The notes beneath the pieces were generated by a model. The model was not told the origin of the DNA. It saw only the letters and a program-made list of their open reading frames with translations, and did no database searches. Of a stretch of 64,000 nt of DNA, positions 11,181 through 23,755 are shown piece by piece. Position 1 is the first letter of the stretch. Each line of letters opens with the position of its first letter. The stretch spans positions 174,171,501 through 174,235,500 of the forward strand of contig NC_134137.1 of the NCBI RefSeq assembly GCF_033958435.1. Reading direction: 5' to 3'. Source of the DNA: Carettochelys insculpta (taxonomy: Eukaryota; Chordata; Testudines; Carettochelyidae). Position numbers and translations under genes: made by a program.

Positions 11181-11405
11181 CTATAACACATTAATGCAAG
11201 GTGAGTTGGTAGATACGCTCCCTCTCAGAGGTGTCTTCTTTTTTGAGAGTTCAAATATGGTAACCCTAACTTTGGGCAAGTGAAACACTTTTATGATCAC
11301 ACCCATGTCTCTGAACTTGCACTAATACCTCAGTTTTCCCTCCTCTCATCTCCAAGACACACACACACACACACACACAGATATGTATAGCTAGGAAGTA
11401 ATTAG
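11181..11405. repeat. direct repeat, unit 2
   Basis: Second copy of the 10693-10920 segment in the same orientation. It differs by scattered substitutions, loss of a GAGAGA stretch and expansion of the (AC)n run (11357-11379). The 260 bp between the units is not repeated. Confidence 0.7.
11357..11379. repeat. (AC)n microsatellite
   Basis: About eleven AC units inside direct-repeat unit 2; the matching site in unit 1 (about 10886) has only four to five. Confidence 0.95.
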
Positions 11406-13690
11406 ATGAATAAATTCTGTTCAAAGACACCAGCTCCTCAGTCTATGTGCATCATTGATGTAACTACCTGCATTTGCACTGGCTGAGCATCTAGCCCAAG
11501 ATCAGAAATGACGATGACTATTTACTATTTCTTTTGTGGTAGTGCTTGAGAAGCACAGTGCAGCATGAAGACTCATTGTGTCACATATGAACTCTATGTA
11601 AACAAGTCAAAGACACTTATCTACCCTGGAAAGCTCACAGCCTAGGATATAAGAGATGAACAAACAAAATCAGGAAGAAGTTCAAGGTAACAAGATAAAT
11701 GTGTAATGTTAGTAATCACCCTGATCTCAGACACTATGCATTTATCTGCATTTTCTGTATTCATGTATATATTGCTTACTAATGTGAATATGAAGTAGAG
11801 TTACACAGAGTAAATCCTTGTAAATTAAATGAGGTTTTAAATATAATAATGTGACTAATTATCAACACAAGACGTGACATCTACGGAGCTTTTCCTCTAA
11901 CCTGTTGCAATATTCATTTGTGGTTTTGTTTTAAACTTCTGTAATGAAAAAATGAGTGCCAGATAATTAAAGTGAGATGAAGGTCTGAAACCCTTGAAAA
12001 ATAATAGGATACATGTCCAATTAGCACCATTTCTCTCTCTTTTCCCTTTGTGCTAGGTAAACAGAAAAATGTCCAGACCCAAATTACAAACCTCTAAAGA
12101 ATCACTAAACAGTTTGTTGTCCTGGGCAACCACCTGTTCTGTCTTTGTGTGTAAGACAGCTCTCAGTTAAGTAAGTGGCTTTGGAAGGAGAGTTTGCACT
12201 GAAAGGCAGAGAGAGGAGAGGACATACGTTGACTTGTGTTAATGGTATAATGCAGTTCAGTAAGATCTCAAAATACTTTACAGGTATTGATCAATCCCCA
12301 CAACAAATCTGTGAAGCAAACAGTGTTATCCCCATTTTACAGATAGGACAGCTATGACACCAGTGAGGTCCAGGAGCAATTGTGGGCAACCTGTGGACTG
12401 TAAGTGGCCCATTGGGGTTCTGTGGGTGACCCACAAGACATTTTGTTTATCATTGGCCACGTGAAGGGTGGTCAGATTGCACAGGTTTCCAGCCACAAAT
12501 CCCCACCCCCACCACCACAAGAACACATGAAGTAAGATGTATGCATGTAACATTGCACATAACATTGATTGAGAGCTGTGTACTCCCTCTGTATCCACTC
12601 AAAGTGCTGCTATGGTTCAATTGGCATGCATACCTAGGATTTGTGGGGTAACTACAGCTAGCAAAACTGCCTTATCCCAGGAGACCATCATGGTTATGAC
12701 TATCTGGCAGCCCACTGAGATGAAAGAGGGCCAGTCATGCAGTCCACTCAGTAGCCTAGGTTACCCACCACTGTTCAGGAGCAACATGCTGGGGAGATAT
12801 GCAGGTGAGGGTGCTATCCCTGAACATTGCTTAGAAGCTCTAGCCCAGATCCTCAGTAGGAGGGAGGCACCTATATACCCTAAGTATATGTACCTCTAGC
12901 TCTTGTATCACCTGCTTGGTTAGAGGTGTCTCAAATTTTAGGTTCCACCACCCTCTCTGAAGTCCTCCCACAGCCTTCTGCCTTTTTCAGGGGAACATCA
13001 GTAACTCTGTTGCTCCCAACATTTCATATTTTGGAGTTCTTCTGTACTTGTTCCATGTGCCTCTGTTGCTACTCAGAACTTTCCCAAGAAGCAAACTAGC
13101 AAAGTTGATGTGATTTTTGTCTTTCAGTAATGTGTACAGAGTTCTCTACAGCAGAACAAGGCCCAGAGGTTTCCTAATTTCGTTCTGCCATGGTCTGGGA
13201 ATATGATACACAGCAAGCAAAACCAATGAAAATAACAACGAGATTCAGGTAGACACTATTGTTTAAGTTCACAGTGGAAGATTATCTTTGAACTCAAGGA
13301 TTAGAAGTTTAAATTCTGCAACAATTATTTAGGACCCTTGGCCATGGAAAACTTGCCACTCTCCACAGACAGGTACATGACTGACATTTTTCTAGTCTTC
13401 CTGCACTTGGCTTTCTTGCCCTGGAATCATAGTTATGATGAGCTGCAATCACAAAACCACTTAGGATTGTTTCCCAATGCCAATCAACACAGGCTGCACG
13501 TTGATCTCTGGGGCTTCCCACCATCCCATCCTGTTGGGCCAGATCCTCTGATCGTCTACACACAAAGCACAGAGTTGAGGTTTCCACTGCCCTGCAGAGC
13601 AATGTAGACACTGAACTACTTAAATTCTGTAAGGACACCATTCTAGGGCACAGTATCCAGGAAACCAACCCTCCAAAGAAATCAAAACCC
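11406..13690. other. no gene seen; short repeat fragment near 12378
   Basis: No exon or named element is recognisable across these 2.3 kb. At about 12378-12480 the phrase 'gtgggcaacctgtgg' followed by 'gcccattggggttctgtgggtg' resembles one end of a dispersed hAT-like MITE that also shows at 27769 ('gagcaaactttttac'). Open frames are short and lack recognisable domains. Confidence 0.4.
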
Positions 13691-13699
13691 CATATAAAT

Positions 13700-14770
13700 C
13701 CATCTCTCTCTGTGTAAAAATCTTACACAGAGAAGGGTCATAAGTTCACCCTCTTTGTCAATGAAAGGGAGACATGCACATGGTTCCCACCAGGTAACAG
13801 TTATTTACACTGGGCTTGATCATAAACAAAAGAGTTTTTGTTAAGCATCCACAGTAGAAATTAAGTGTTTGTAAGTGAAAACAGATCACAGTAAGTTTCT
13901 AAATTAAAATGAAACAAAAAAGCATAGCTAGTTCTGACTTTGCTAAGAAACTTATCATGTGTAGATTCTTACCTGACATGAGAACAACTGTTTCGGGTAA
14001 GAGCTTCAAACCAGAGCTGTTTTTTTTTTTTTTAATACTCTGATTTGGGTCAACAGCATTTCAAAATTTATCAAGTATCCTCTTAGAGTGTGTTGGGCAG
14101 GTTGACCAAGCTGGTGGAAGACAAAAAGCTGATAGCTTCCCATGGCTTAAATAAACTCTCTCCCAGGTGGGCAACTTGTGTTTCACAACCTCCCTTCCCA
14201 TGGAAAAACACCCGATCAAAATGGAACCCAGTAATAGGTGGTACAGTCACATGTCTTCCTAAGACCACTACATTCTAGGCATATAGGACAAACAAGGCTG
14301 TTTACAAATCATTAGGTTGATTACCCAATCGTTTAGGATTCTGGGACACCAGTAATGGCTCTCATCAGCACATTAAAAACTATAAACAGATTTACACTTC
14401 CTATTTTTAACTACATATATAAGTAGGATACATTCACCAAAGTAGGATATACAGATTCAGCAGATTGTAACATTACGACTGATAGATCACATGAGGTCTT
14501 TTGTTCTAAGCATTTCCAAGTTATGCATAAGCCAGTTTTCGTGGGTGGGGGGGGACAGAATCACCACAATCGGTAACAGAACTAGACAACACCACTTGAG
14601 TCATAGACTCAGACCCGTGATGTGTAGATTGATAGCAATGAACCAGTTCCAGAAGTGGCATGTTCAGAGCACACAAGAAAGGTTATCTATCCATCTCCAT
14701 AGATTGTCTATTGGTGCTACCTTTGTTCAAGAACCCCTCTTAAACCTTCAGAGCTACAACCACCAAAGTT
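13700..14770. repeat. unclassified dispersed repeat, possibly a decayed LTR element
   Basis: The text from 'tttacactgggcttgatc' to about 14340 has the look of an old dispersed sauropsid repeat that I associate with degraded LTR retroelement copies. No termini, primer-binding site or coding domain can be shown, so this is recognition by appearance only. Confidence 0.2.
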
Positions 14771-14779
14771 GATATGCAG

Positions 14780-15035
14780 CTTCCTCCTACCCTAACTAAA
14801 ATCGAGGTCAGGGGTTGGTTGTGCTTGGGAAATGGGAAATACCTGAAATCTCAGGATTTCTCAGGGACAGAAAAGGGAGGGACACAGACAGGAGGGACAA
14901 GATACTGAGAGTGGCCACTGGGGGAAGCTGCACACCAAGAGAGAGGCCAGTGGGACTGGGGCTCCGCCATCTTGCCTGCCACAAAGACCAGGTAAGTAGC
15001 CTCCTACCCCTTAGACAGCTTACTGTGAACCAGGG
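14780..15035. other. flank of minisatellite with strong donor-like site
   Basis: GC-richer DNA ahead of the tandem array. It includes 'accaggtaagtag' at about 14988-15000, a perfect splice-donor-like string. No open exon with homology precedes it, so it may be part of the element that carries the minisatellite, or chance. Confidence 0.25.
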
Positions 15036-15860
15036 TGTGTGTAGTGGGGAGGATGCTGGAGACTGGGTGCAGCCCCAGAACCTCTATTCACCCGGACAGC
15101 TTGCAGGTCATGGCTGTGGGAATAGCTGCTGGAGAGGGAGACGGTTGTAGAGGAGAGGCAGCCCAAGAGCCTGGCCCTCCACAGGCCATCTGCAGATCCC
15201 GGGGTGGGGGTGGGGGGCGCAGCTGGAGGGTGGCATCTCACTGAAGCCTGCCACCACCTCTGTGGTCTGCTGGCTCTCTGGGGGGCATTTGCAGCAGGGG
15301 GCAGCACCCTGCAACCTGCCCCCACCCAAACAGTCTGCAGAGCATGTAGGGAGCAGCTGGAAAGTGGGTAGCTCACTGGATCCTTGCTCCCTGCTCCAGA
15401 TGCCTGCAGACTGTGTGGAACCATCTGGGAGGGGCAGCCCCCAAACAGCCTGCAGGTCACAAGAGGGGATGCTGGAGGCCAGGGACAGTGCCCAGAACTT
15501 AGCCCTACCCAGACATCCTGCAGGCTATAGGGGGGCAGTTGGAGGGGGCCAGCCCCCCAGAGCCTAGCTCCCCTGAGCCTGTCCTGTCCCCCCAAGACAT
15601 CCTGCAAGCTGCAGGGGAGGGAGAGCCTGCTGGAACCTGGGGACGCCTCCAAGAGCCTCTCCCCGCACAGCCTGCAGGCCACTGGAAGTTAGGGTCGGCC
15701 CCAGAGCCCAGCCCCCACGTCAACTGCCTACAGGCTGTGGGGTGGAGCTCTGTAGAGGGGTGGGGAGTTCCCAGAGCCTGGTCAGCCCCAGGAGTACCCC
15801 GCCAAACAGGCTGCAGGCCAGTGGGGGCAGCTGGAGGCTGAATCCAGCCTAGAGCCCCAA
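15036..15860. repeat. GC-rich minisatellite, about 10 units of 70-90 bp
   Basis: Units repeat a core of CAG(C/A)CTGCAGG(C/T)CA followed by a G-rich stretch, 'gcagctggag' and a C-rich 'agagcc(t)agccc' block. Units differ by substitution and small indels, so the array is old. Because unit lengths vary and stops are rare in GC-rich DNA, long frames are open on both strands (up to 220 codons on the minus strand). I regard these as non-coding. Confidence 0.7.
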
Positions 15861-18800
15861 CCCCCCACCCAACAAACAAACAGCCCCAGTTCCCTCCTTC
15901 CCAGGAGGAGCTGCTGGCTATGGAGCAGTGCCCTGCCCCCTGGGAAAAGATGCTGCCATAGCAGCATCAACATCACTGCCACTGGTGGTCCTGGTACTGC
16001 CCTCCCAGCCTGCTGTCCTGAGACCCGTCCCCTAACTTCTGTAGCGTCCACCTGCCTTGAGCCTTTACCAAGTCTTTGCCCAAAGTCACCCTCCCCCTGC
16101 CCCTCCTCACCCCTTTACTCTCACTCCAGCCTTCATTTTCCTTCCTTTCTGAAAGGTGCTACCATTGAAAAAACCATGTACAACTTCCATTTATTTTCAA
16201 AACATTATTTCAGTTAAAGAGCTGAGTAAAGCTGGGTACCTCTGCTAGTACTGCTATAATAATGACTTTTCTAGTCCAGCAGTGCACTGACTTGTGACAG
16301 CTTCTTCAATAAACCCCATGTAGCCATGGTCACTATGAGGCCTGCTCACAGCCAGTGGGAGTCATAGGGTTGGGACCCTTTGTAAGAGTGCTAAGAATTG
16401 CCCAAGTTTGCCCCTTCCCCGCCCCCAAAATAAAACAATGAAAACAATTTAACATTCCCTCTCAGTTGAGTGACCCTATTTCTCCATGTTTAACACAGGA
16501 CACCCAGTAAAATTACTCATATTCAAGCAAGTTGAACAGTAATCAGTTGTACAAATGTTCAAATTAACAAGTTGACTGAGGACTGCTGAAAAGAAATACT
16601 GTGTGGCTGGATTCTTCTTATTTACCTTCTTATGTTTAAGGCGTTAGTGTTCACATAGGGAGGGGTGATACATACACTCTCATACGCCTCTCTTACACTG
16701 AGCGGGGTGTGCGTGGCTGAGCTCCTGAGATGGACCTGCCTCGCTTGGTACCTGGCACTGCATCTTCCCATGACAACATGTTCTGGGGTGGATGAGGGGG
16801 GTGAGTCATATGCCTCCCCACCCAGATTCCTGTCAGAGTTACACCAGAACATGGCCAGCAGCAGCCTTTTGGGAGGAAAAGGATGGGAGCTGCTTCCATC
16901 CACAAGGAAGGGTGTGGGAAAAGGGATGGCTTGGCCTGTGTCTTTGCAGACCTCATCTCTTCCCCTGACAGCCTGATTTCAGGTGGCTGAAAACAGCTTG
17001 TCCTTTCCTGCCCTTCCAGTATCAAAAGGTAGCTAACTAACACCTCAAGGTTGCTGCTGGCCACAGACATATCACAGCTGCCCCCTGTCCTTTTGCTATA
17101 GCATAGGCAGGAAGGGGTTAAGCCCTAAGTACCCATTGTGAACCAGGGCCCAGGGAACCTGACTCTAGGGGCAACAGTGAACGCTTGACAAAGATGTGGC
17201 TTTGCAGGTGAGGATGCCTAGGGGACAGAGCAGCCTTGTGCTTCCTGGGGGCAGGACCCAGGGATGTCTGTGTAAAGAGTGCTAATCCATTGCCTGGGGA
17301 GAACTGCTGTGGATCTTGCAAGTTCAGGGTGTGAACAGGCAGAAAATCACTTTCCGCACCTTTCCAGAGCTTAGCTGAGTGTCAGAGAGGCTTCCCCATG
17401 GCAGCAACATGCAGGGCTTTGGCATAGGCAGGGCTCAGCTCTTTGGCCAGCACCCTGGGCCAGAGGGTCATGGAGTTTCTCAGGATGCCAGCCAAGCCAA
17501 AAGTAGTAAGGGGAAGGATGGAGTCTGTGAGCTCAGCATTCCGACGAAGTGCTGGAAGCAGTGTTCCCTGTAAACTGAGTGCTGGGTAGCCACTCAGCAG
17601 TGATTCAAGTTCTGCCCAGCTGGTCAGCAGAGCACCCGCAGCCACTCACAGTGAGCTGCAGCATGTGTTTCTACTCATGGTGCACATCTACACATGCCTT
17701 GGTGCACAGAACAAAATTTATTCTACCCACGGACAGGAAAAATTAGCAGGAACCTTGGCTGGGAGCAGGACACGACCTACGAGGGTGTGGGGAGTATATG
17801 GAGGAGCAGTGTGGTGAGCAGGGGCAAGGGCAAAGCAGAGAGGACAGCAAGAGGGGGAGCATGTGAAGGACCAGTGGGTGGGCAGCAGAGGCGACAGATA
17901 AGTAGCTGCCATCTGCAGCCAGCCTACACTCACCAACTGCAGCAGCCTGCAGACAGTGCCTGTGCTGATTCACCAGCAGGGGAAGTGGGTGGCCATGTGT
18001 TCTGCATCTTCACCTGCTGCCAGCAGCCTTGCACACCCACTCCCGTCATAGGCCAGTGAACCCTGCTGGTGAGCAGGCAGCCGGCCAGGAGGGGTCTGGC
18101 CATGAGCAAGACCTGCCAGTATTTATGGGGGAAGACTGAAAATAGGGCACAATTAGTGTGTTTTCAAGAAAAAGTCCTGACTCTTACAGGAGGGCTTAAA
18201 TATGGGATTGTCCCTCTAAAAATGGGACATTTGGTCACCCTTCTGTACAGAACTAGGGTATATTATATATGTCAACAGTGTATACATTTGGTTTAAACTC
18301 CTGTGTAACATAATAAGTTTTCTCCCAATTCTTTTGTCAAGATATCTAGATGGTATTTCTGGATAACACAACAGCAATCAGAAGAAATATCTGTAAAGTA
18401 TAAATTTATAAAAGTATAAGACATATGCTATAGTATTTTCTAAATGTTCAGTTGAAAACTAGTCTTTTTGTAACATTTAAGTTTAAGCATTTGGTAAAAG
18501 TTTCAATCTATTTGGTCACATGACACCTAGGCTGGGCTTTTAGACTGCCTGATTAATAATGACAGGAGTCAAAAACTTTCTGCATATAGAAGTATTGTTT
18601 TTTTTTCTTGTAATAAACTATGTGTGCATAGCTTCACTATACTCCCCCCACACTACCATGACAGAAGGACTTATGTTTGGTTGCACAATGGTTTACTGTA
18701 AAGACTCTGTCACGCCTTGTTTCTCCTTTATTCACCCTTGTGATTTATAACGATAGTCCTGATTCCATAACATGCATATGAATAGCCCTGTTGAAAACTC

Positions 18801-19757
18801 ACGTCTGATAGCTCCACTACAGGATCAGTGTTTATGAAAGCAAGACAAGCAATTGAAAGAAGACATAAAGCCCTTCAAAAAAAAAAATCTGAAGACACCC
18901 ATTCTCAAATATTTCTTCCATGGCATATAGTATGAACTGCTGGAAGTAGATAATCTTGTGTCTCTTTTTCATGGTTTCTAAAATATCTTTAAATAATCCT
19001 GGTTTCAATAACATATTTCTCTTATTATAAACATGGGTGAGTTATTTGTCAAAATATCTATTTTGATGTAGGCAATGATGTATAGGTATAAATCTGTATT
19101 TATGAAGACATCCATTTACATATAGAAATACAAATATAAATGGAACTTCATTCACCATTGTATTAATCCCATTCGGTAGACTCATGCCAGAATAAAATTG
19201 GAGTAACCAATTAGTGAACCAGGCTTATTATATCTATAACTAATCCAAAATAGCCTTCCACTGATATATACAAAATACCATGTGTGACAGATGTGGAGTC
19301 ATGATCACCCAATAACTGAAAAGGGGCAAATAAATATAGAGATGGGGGCCTATCAGGGACTAGCCATGGTGGACTGGAGCTGGCCCATGGTCTGGTATTT
19401 GCCCACCCCTGTTATATGGTGACCTGGAAAAACAAACAGGAAGAAGGAACAATGTACAAGGCTTCGGGGCCTGCGTGTCCCTGGATGACTACTACATCCA
19501 CACAGCCGCACAGCACCTTTGGCAAAACATTATTCTACAGGCTGTGTCACCAACTAGGGTCCTGATTAGCAATGTTCCTGCGGTCCCTGAATAGTCCAGT
19601 CACACTACGTAAGCCTGGAGGAATCATCAGGCAGTTATCTTGCAGTAGGTGGATCATGAGCAGCTGCTGTGACAACCCTGCTCCTTCATCTTGCTTTTGG
19701 ATCTGGCCCCCGGTGTTCTGCTGCTAGCCCTTACCACCCAGGCCCTGGTTGTGACAC
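15861..19757. other. no gene seen; MITE tails at about 16440 and 18190
   Basis: No exon-like segment recognised. 'gttgagtgaccctatttc' near 16463 and 'gggacatttggtcaccc' near 18224 are ends of a common dispersed repeat beginning GGGTGACCA. 'ggtatttgcccacccct' near 19395 resembles one end of a hAT-like MITE. The rest is unique-looking, AT-rich from 18240 on. Confidence 0.35.
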
Positions 19758-19760
19758 AAA

Positions 19761-20196
19761 GGCTACATCTACACTAGCCCCAAACTTTGAAATGGCCATG
19801 CAAATGGCCATTTCGAAGTTTACTAATAAAGCGCTGAAATGCATATTCAGCACTTCATTAGCATGCGGGTGGCCACGGCACTTCGAAATTGATGCTCCTC
19901 GCCGCCGCGCGGCTCGTCCCAACGGGGCTCCTTTTCAAAAGGACTCCGCCTACTTCGAAGTCCCCTTATTCCTATGAGCAGATGGGAATAAGGGGACTTC
20001 GAAGTAGGCGGGGTGCTTTCAAAAAGGAGCCCCGTCAGGACGAGACGCGCAGCAGCGAGCCACGTCAATTTCAAAGCGCAGCGGCCGCCCACATGCTAAT
20101 GAAGTGTTGAATATGCATTTCAGCGCTTCATTAGTAAACTTCGAAATGGCCATTTGCGTGGCCATTTCGAAGTTTGGGGCTAGTGTAGACACGGCC
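19761..20196. mobile_element. MITE family B, copy 1 (near-perfect palindrome)
   Basis: The 436-bp element folds back almost end to end, with its centre near 19978. Left end GGCTACATCTACACTAGCCCC; the reverse complement of the right end is GGCCGTGTCTACACTAGCCCC. Flanks are AAA/AAA (19758-19760, 20197-20199). The arms share TTCGAAATGGCCAT, GCTTCATTAG and CTACTTCGAAGTCCCCTTATTC. There is no coding content. A second copy is at 60086-60563. Confidence 0.85.
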
Positions 20197-20992
20197 AAAG
20201 ACTCAATATAAGCCATCCCACGATAAACATCTGAGAGTAGTTATGGAAGAATGGGAGAGCCTCTAGCTGTGAGGAGTCTGGATTTGGTTCCAGTAGAATG
20301 TACCCTGATTTGGACAATTAGGATACAAGGAACTAAGGAACTCTGGGTGGAAAAAAAGACTCTTTTTTCAGAAGAGAGGTTATTGTTGGGGAGCTATTCA
20401 GATTGACACAGCCAGCTGCATGGATGGCTAAAAGAGCAAACCCTCCCCAGGCTGTCATCAGAGAGTGATAACGGTTTAGTAAGATAGAAGACTGCCTGGG
20501 CTTTGTTGTTTTAAAATTCTTTTTTGCGAAAGACATTTTTCCTGTTATTAAGAAAGAACAATATTTTGGTTTTAAGAAGGCTGTCTGGTCACAGATATCC
20601 AACGCGATGAACTGTAGGTGCCTCAAACCTGCTGGGAAAAATGGTTGATAAACAGGGTTCTACAGCTTTGGACAGGATCCAAGAGTGGGAAAACTGACTG
20701 GGTAATTCCACCAAGGAGAGGTAAAGGCTCGAGGCCTGACAGCTGAGAGGATGTATTCAGACCACAAGGGAGAGGTACCGTTAGGCCTGCAATCCCCCCA
20801 ACATCAAGACTCCACTCACTTTTTAGTCACTTCTAAATCAATGGACATTTTGCCAAGCCAAGTACTTAATAAAAACCAAGTGAATATTGCAGCATTTCAC
20901 ATATCTTGAATAAGCCTTACGTGAGAAGTTTAAAACAAAGTAAAAGAAGCTATGTGTTGTCTAAAAGAAAATTACAAGAGCTAATTCTCTCT

Positions 20993-21405
20993 GGGTGCAT
21001 CTACACTTGCATTCCTTTTTTGAAAGAGGTATGCAAATGAAGAAATCAAAAATGCAAATGAGGTACATGTTTGCATATTTGGCACCTCGTTTGCATATTT
21101 TAATTTCGAAAGAGCTTCTTTCGAAAGAAGAAAACCAGCGTAGATGCTGCTCTTTTGAAAGTAAACTCCATCTTCGAAAGAATCCTTCTTCCCTTCATTT
21201 AATGGGAAGAAGGATTCTTTCGAAGATGGGGTTTACTTTCGAAAGAGCAGCATCTACACTGATTTTCTTCTTTCTAAAGAAGGTCTTTCAAAATAAGAAT
21301 ATGCAAATGAGGTGTCAATTTCACAAATATACACCTCATTTGCATTTTTGATTTCCCTAATTTGCATGCCTCTTTCAAAAGATGAATGCAAGTGTAGACG
21401 CACCC
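20993..21405. mobile_element. MITE family D, palindromic
   Basis: A foldback element centred near 21199 (CCTTCTTCCC / GGGAAGAAGG). Ends are GGGTGCATCTACACTTGC and, in reverse complement, GGGTGCGTCTACACTTGC. Flanks are TCT/TCT (20990-20992, 21406-21408). The interior alternates ATGCAAATGA and TTTCGAAAGA modules. It is related in layout to 32131-32565. Confidence 0.85.
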
Positions 21406-21540
21406 TCTTGCAAATATTACTGCATTCCTTGTTACAGTAAAATACTCTGAAAGTTGCTGTGCTGACAGATACTATCCGTACGTCTGAGTGTAAATACCAA
21501 TGTAACATGAGTAATAGTTCATAATAATTGTTGTGTATAT

Positions 21541-22078
21541 CAGTGTTTCTCAACCAGTGGTATGAGTACCCTTGGAGGTACACCAAGATCCTCCAGAGGG
21601 TACGTCAACTCATCTAGGTATTGCCTAGTTTTACAACAGGACACATAAAAACACTAGTAAAGTCAGTATAATCTAAAAGCTCATTCAGACAATGACTTGT
21701 TTCCATTGCTTCATATGCCTTACTCTGAAATGTAAGTACGATATTTTGATTCCAGTTCATTTATTTGATAATAAGATGGAAGAAAGCCAGAAAGTTTCAA
21801 TAGCAGTCATCTGTGATAGCTTTTCATGTTTCTGTAACTAAGTAGTTTTTAATCAAGGTGTAACTTGGTGGTATGCAACACAAATCTGATGCCTGAAAAA
21901 GGGCACAATAATTTGGAAAGGTTGAATAGTTCTGGTTTCAAGACCTCGGATTATCTTGGGACCATGTTTCTCAATCAGTGGTATGCATACCCTTAAGGAT
22001 ACACGAGAGAAGTCTAGGGGTACTTATAATTTCTTTTGAAAAAGGGATACTTTATTAAAAAAAGGTTGAGAAACACTG
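21541..22078. mobile_element. non-autonomous hAT element
   Basis: A perfect 15-bp terminal inverted repeat, CAGTGTTTCTCAACC, is flanked by a perfect 8-bp duplication, GTGTATAT (21533-21540 and 22079-22086). Both are diagnostic of the hAT superfamily. The 538-bp body has no transposase. A second, diverged copy of the left subterminal segment (GTTTCTCAATCAGTGGTATG) lies inside at about 21966. Confidence 0.92.
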
Positions 22079-22575
22079 GTGTATATCACAAATTTATACC
22101 CATTACCTGTTTGCAGTTTCTTTTTATGACATCCTGGGCCTGATTCAATAGACTATATCTGGCAAAAGATATAGCCAAAGATGAAAGCAGCCAAGAAAAC
22201 AGATGCTGACTCAGGCAGGCCTGTGGTGGGACATTGGGAGGTAAGACATGTCACCCTGGCACTGAAGACAGAGAACCAAACAGATGCTCTGGAGCAGAAG
22301 AGACGGGCAGACCATAGGAGTTACAGCAAAAATACTGAGGTTGCAGTATCTCTGTTTCACCCCAAGTGGAGAGATGGGTCTAGCCTAAGAGTTGATCATA
22401 TGTACAAAATACGAAACTAATCTGGAAATGGGGGAAGGACGTTCCACTGCCACATGGTTGATGTGTGTTTGCTTGTGCGTATGTCATTGTGACAGAGTAC
22501 TAGCCAAGAGTCTTACTCTCTGATCACCATTTTCAAGGGTATCTCAATCATTCTATCTCTCTGGTTGAAATCTAA

Positions 22576-23001
22576 GGCTGCGTCTACACTAGCAAGCTCT
22601 TTTGGAAAATCAGGCCCTTTTTTGAAAGAACATGCAATGCATCCACACACAAAATGTCTCGTTTGATCCAAAATTGAAAAAATGCAGCTTTTTCTCCAGA
22701 AGCCGTCTTCTTTCCCCGGATCAGGAAGACCACCTCTTTTTGAAAGCTTCTTATGAAAGAAAGCATGTGTACACACTCCCTGGGCCCATTTTTGAAAGAG
22801 CAGTCCTCATGGTGCCATGTTTATCAGTCCCTGGCCCATTCTATTGAAAGAACAGAAGCTGTGTGGATGCACTCTATTGAAAAAGTAGATCAATCTTTGG
22901 ATCTGCTTTTTTGCATGTGGAGGCAATCTTTCGAAAGATCTTCCAGAATAGATCTTCCGGAAGACCATCTTTCAAAAGATCGCTGTAGTGTAGACATGGC
23001 C
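22576..23001. mobile_element. MITE family C, copy 2
   Basis: Ends are GGCTGCGTCTACACTAGC and, in reverse complement, GGCCATGTCTACACTACAGC. The interior is rich in TTTTGAAAGA and TCTTTCGAAAGATC strings like the element at 5527-6635. The flanks TAA/AAA do not form a perfect duplication, probably through later substitution. Confidence 0.75.
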
Positions 23002-23604
23002 AAAGTAAGACATAAAGAGGTGAAAGTCTTCCATCAATGTACTGTTTAAAAAGCTCCCCACACTTCTGTGAAACACGTTAAGTCTTTGTTGGTGCATCTT
23101 GCAACCCATGCATTTCTTCACCACAATACTCATTGAACCTGTTAGCCCAATCATGTTATCTGTCAGAGATATCAGTACCCCAGCCTCTTGATGTGGGGGA
23201 AGCTGACTGCAGAACACCAGTTGCCACATTCTATACCCACTAAACGGGGGTTATTCCTCGGAATACAGCACAGAAGGCTTGCAGAGTTTTCACCATGCAG
23301 CAGCCAGAGACGAAAAGTTGTGTCTGGATTAGGCTTTAAATGATCTATCATTGATCTTCTGATTGCAAACATTCATACATTACAATCAGCAATGGTTATA
23401 CATTATAAACCACGGCCAACTAAATGTAATGAACTATTACAGCACTTAAAAAGCCTCACCAGAACTGGCAGGCTGCAAAGATTATTCTGATGTTTGCATA
23501 AATGTGCAGGGCTGCAATCCACTTGCCCAACACTAGAAAACATATAGGGTCAAGTCCTTTGATAATATTAAAGATAGTATAAAAGGAAAGGGAGACAGTA
23601 AAGT

Positions 23605-23755
23605 AGGGCTAGATTTTCAAAAGTTCTTGGCTTCCAGTGAAATATTTAAGTGATGTGGCCAGATTTTCAAAAGTGTTCAGCAGCCAGCAGCACCCACTAA
23701 CAACAGAAGCCAGTGGGTGCTGAGCAATTTTGAAAATCTATCCATTGGCCTTCTG
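23605..23755. repeat. short foldback repeat (TTTTCAAAA-type)
   Basis: An imperfect hairpin: 'ccagattttcaaaagtg' and 'cagcacccac' on the left pair with 'gtgggtgctgagcaatttt' and 'gaaaatctatcc' on the right. A half copy of the left arm precedes it at 23612. This resembles an old amniote-wide palindromic repeat. No TSD resolved. Confidence 0.5.

Noticed and set aside
15020..15682. A 220-codon minus-strand frame
   Set aside because: Follows the minisatellite period; openness is explained by repeat composition.
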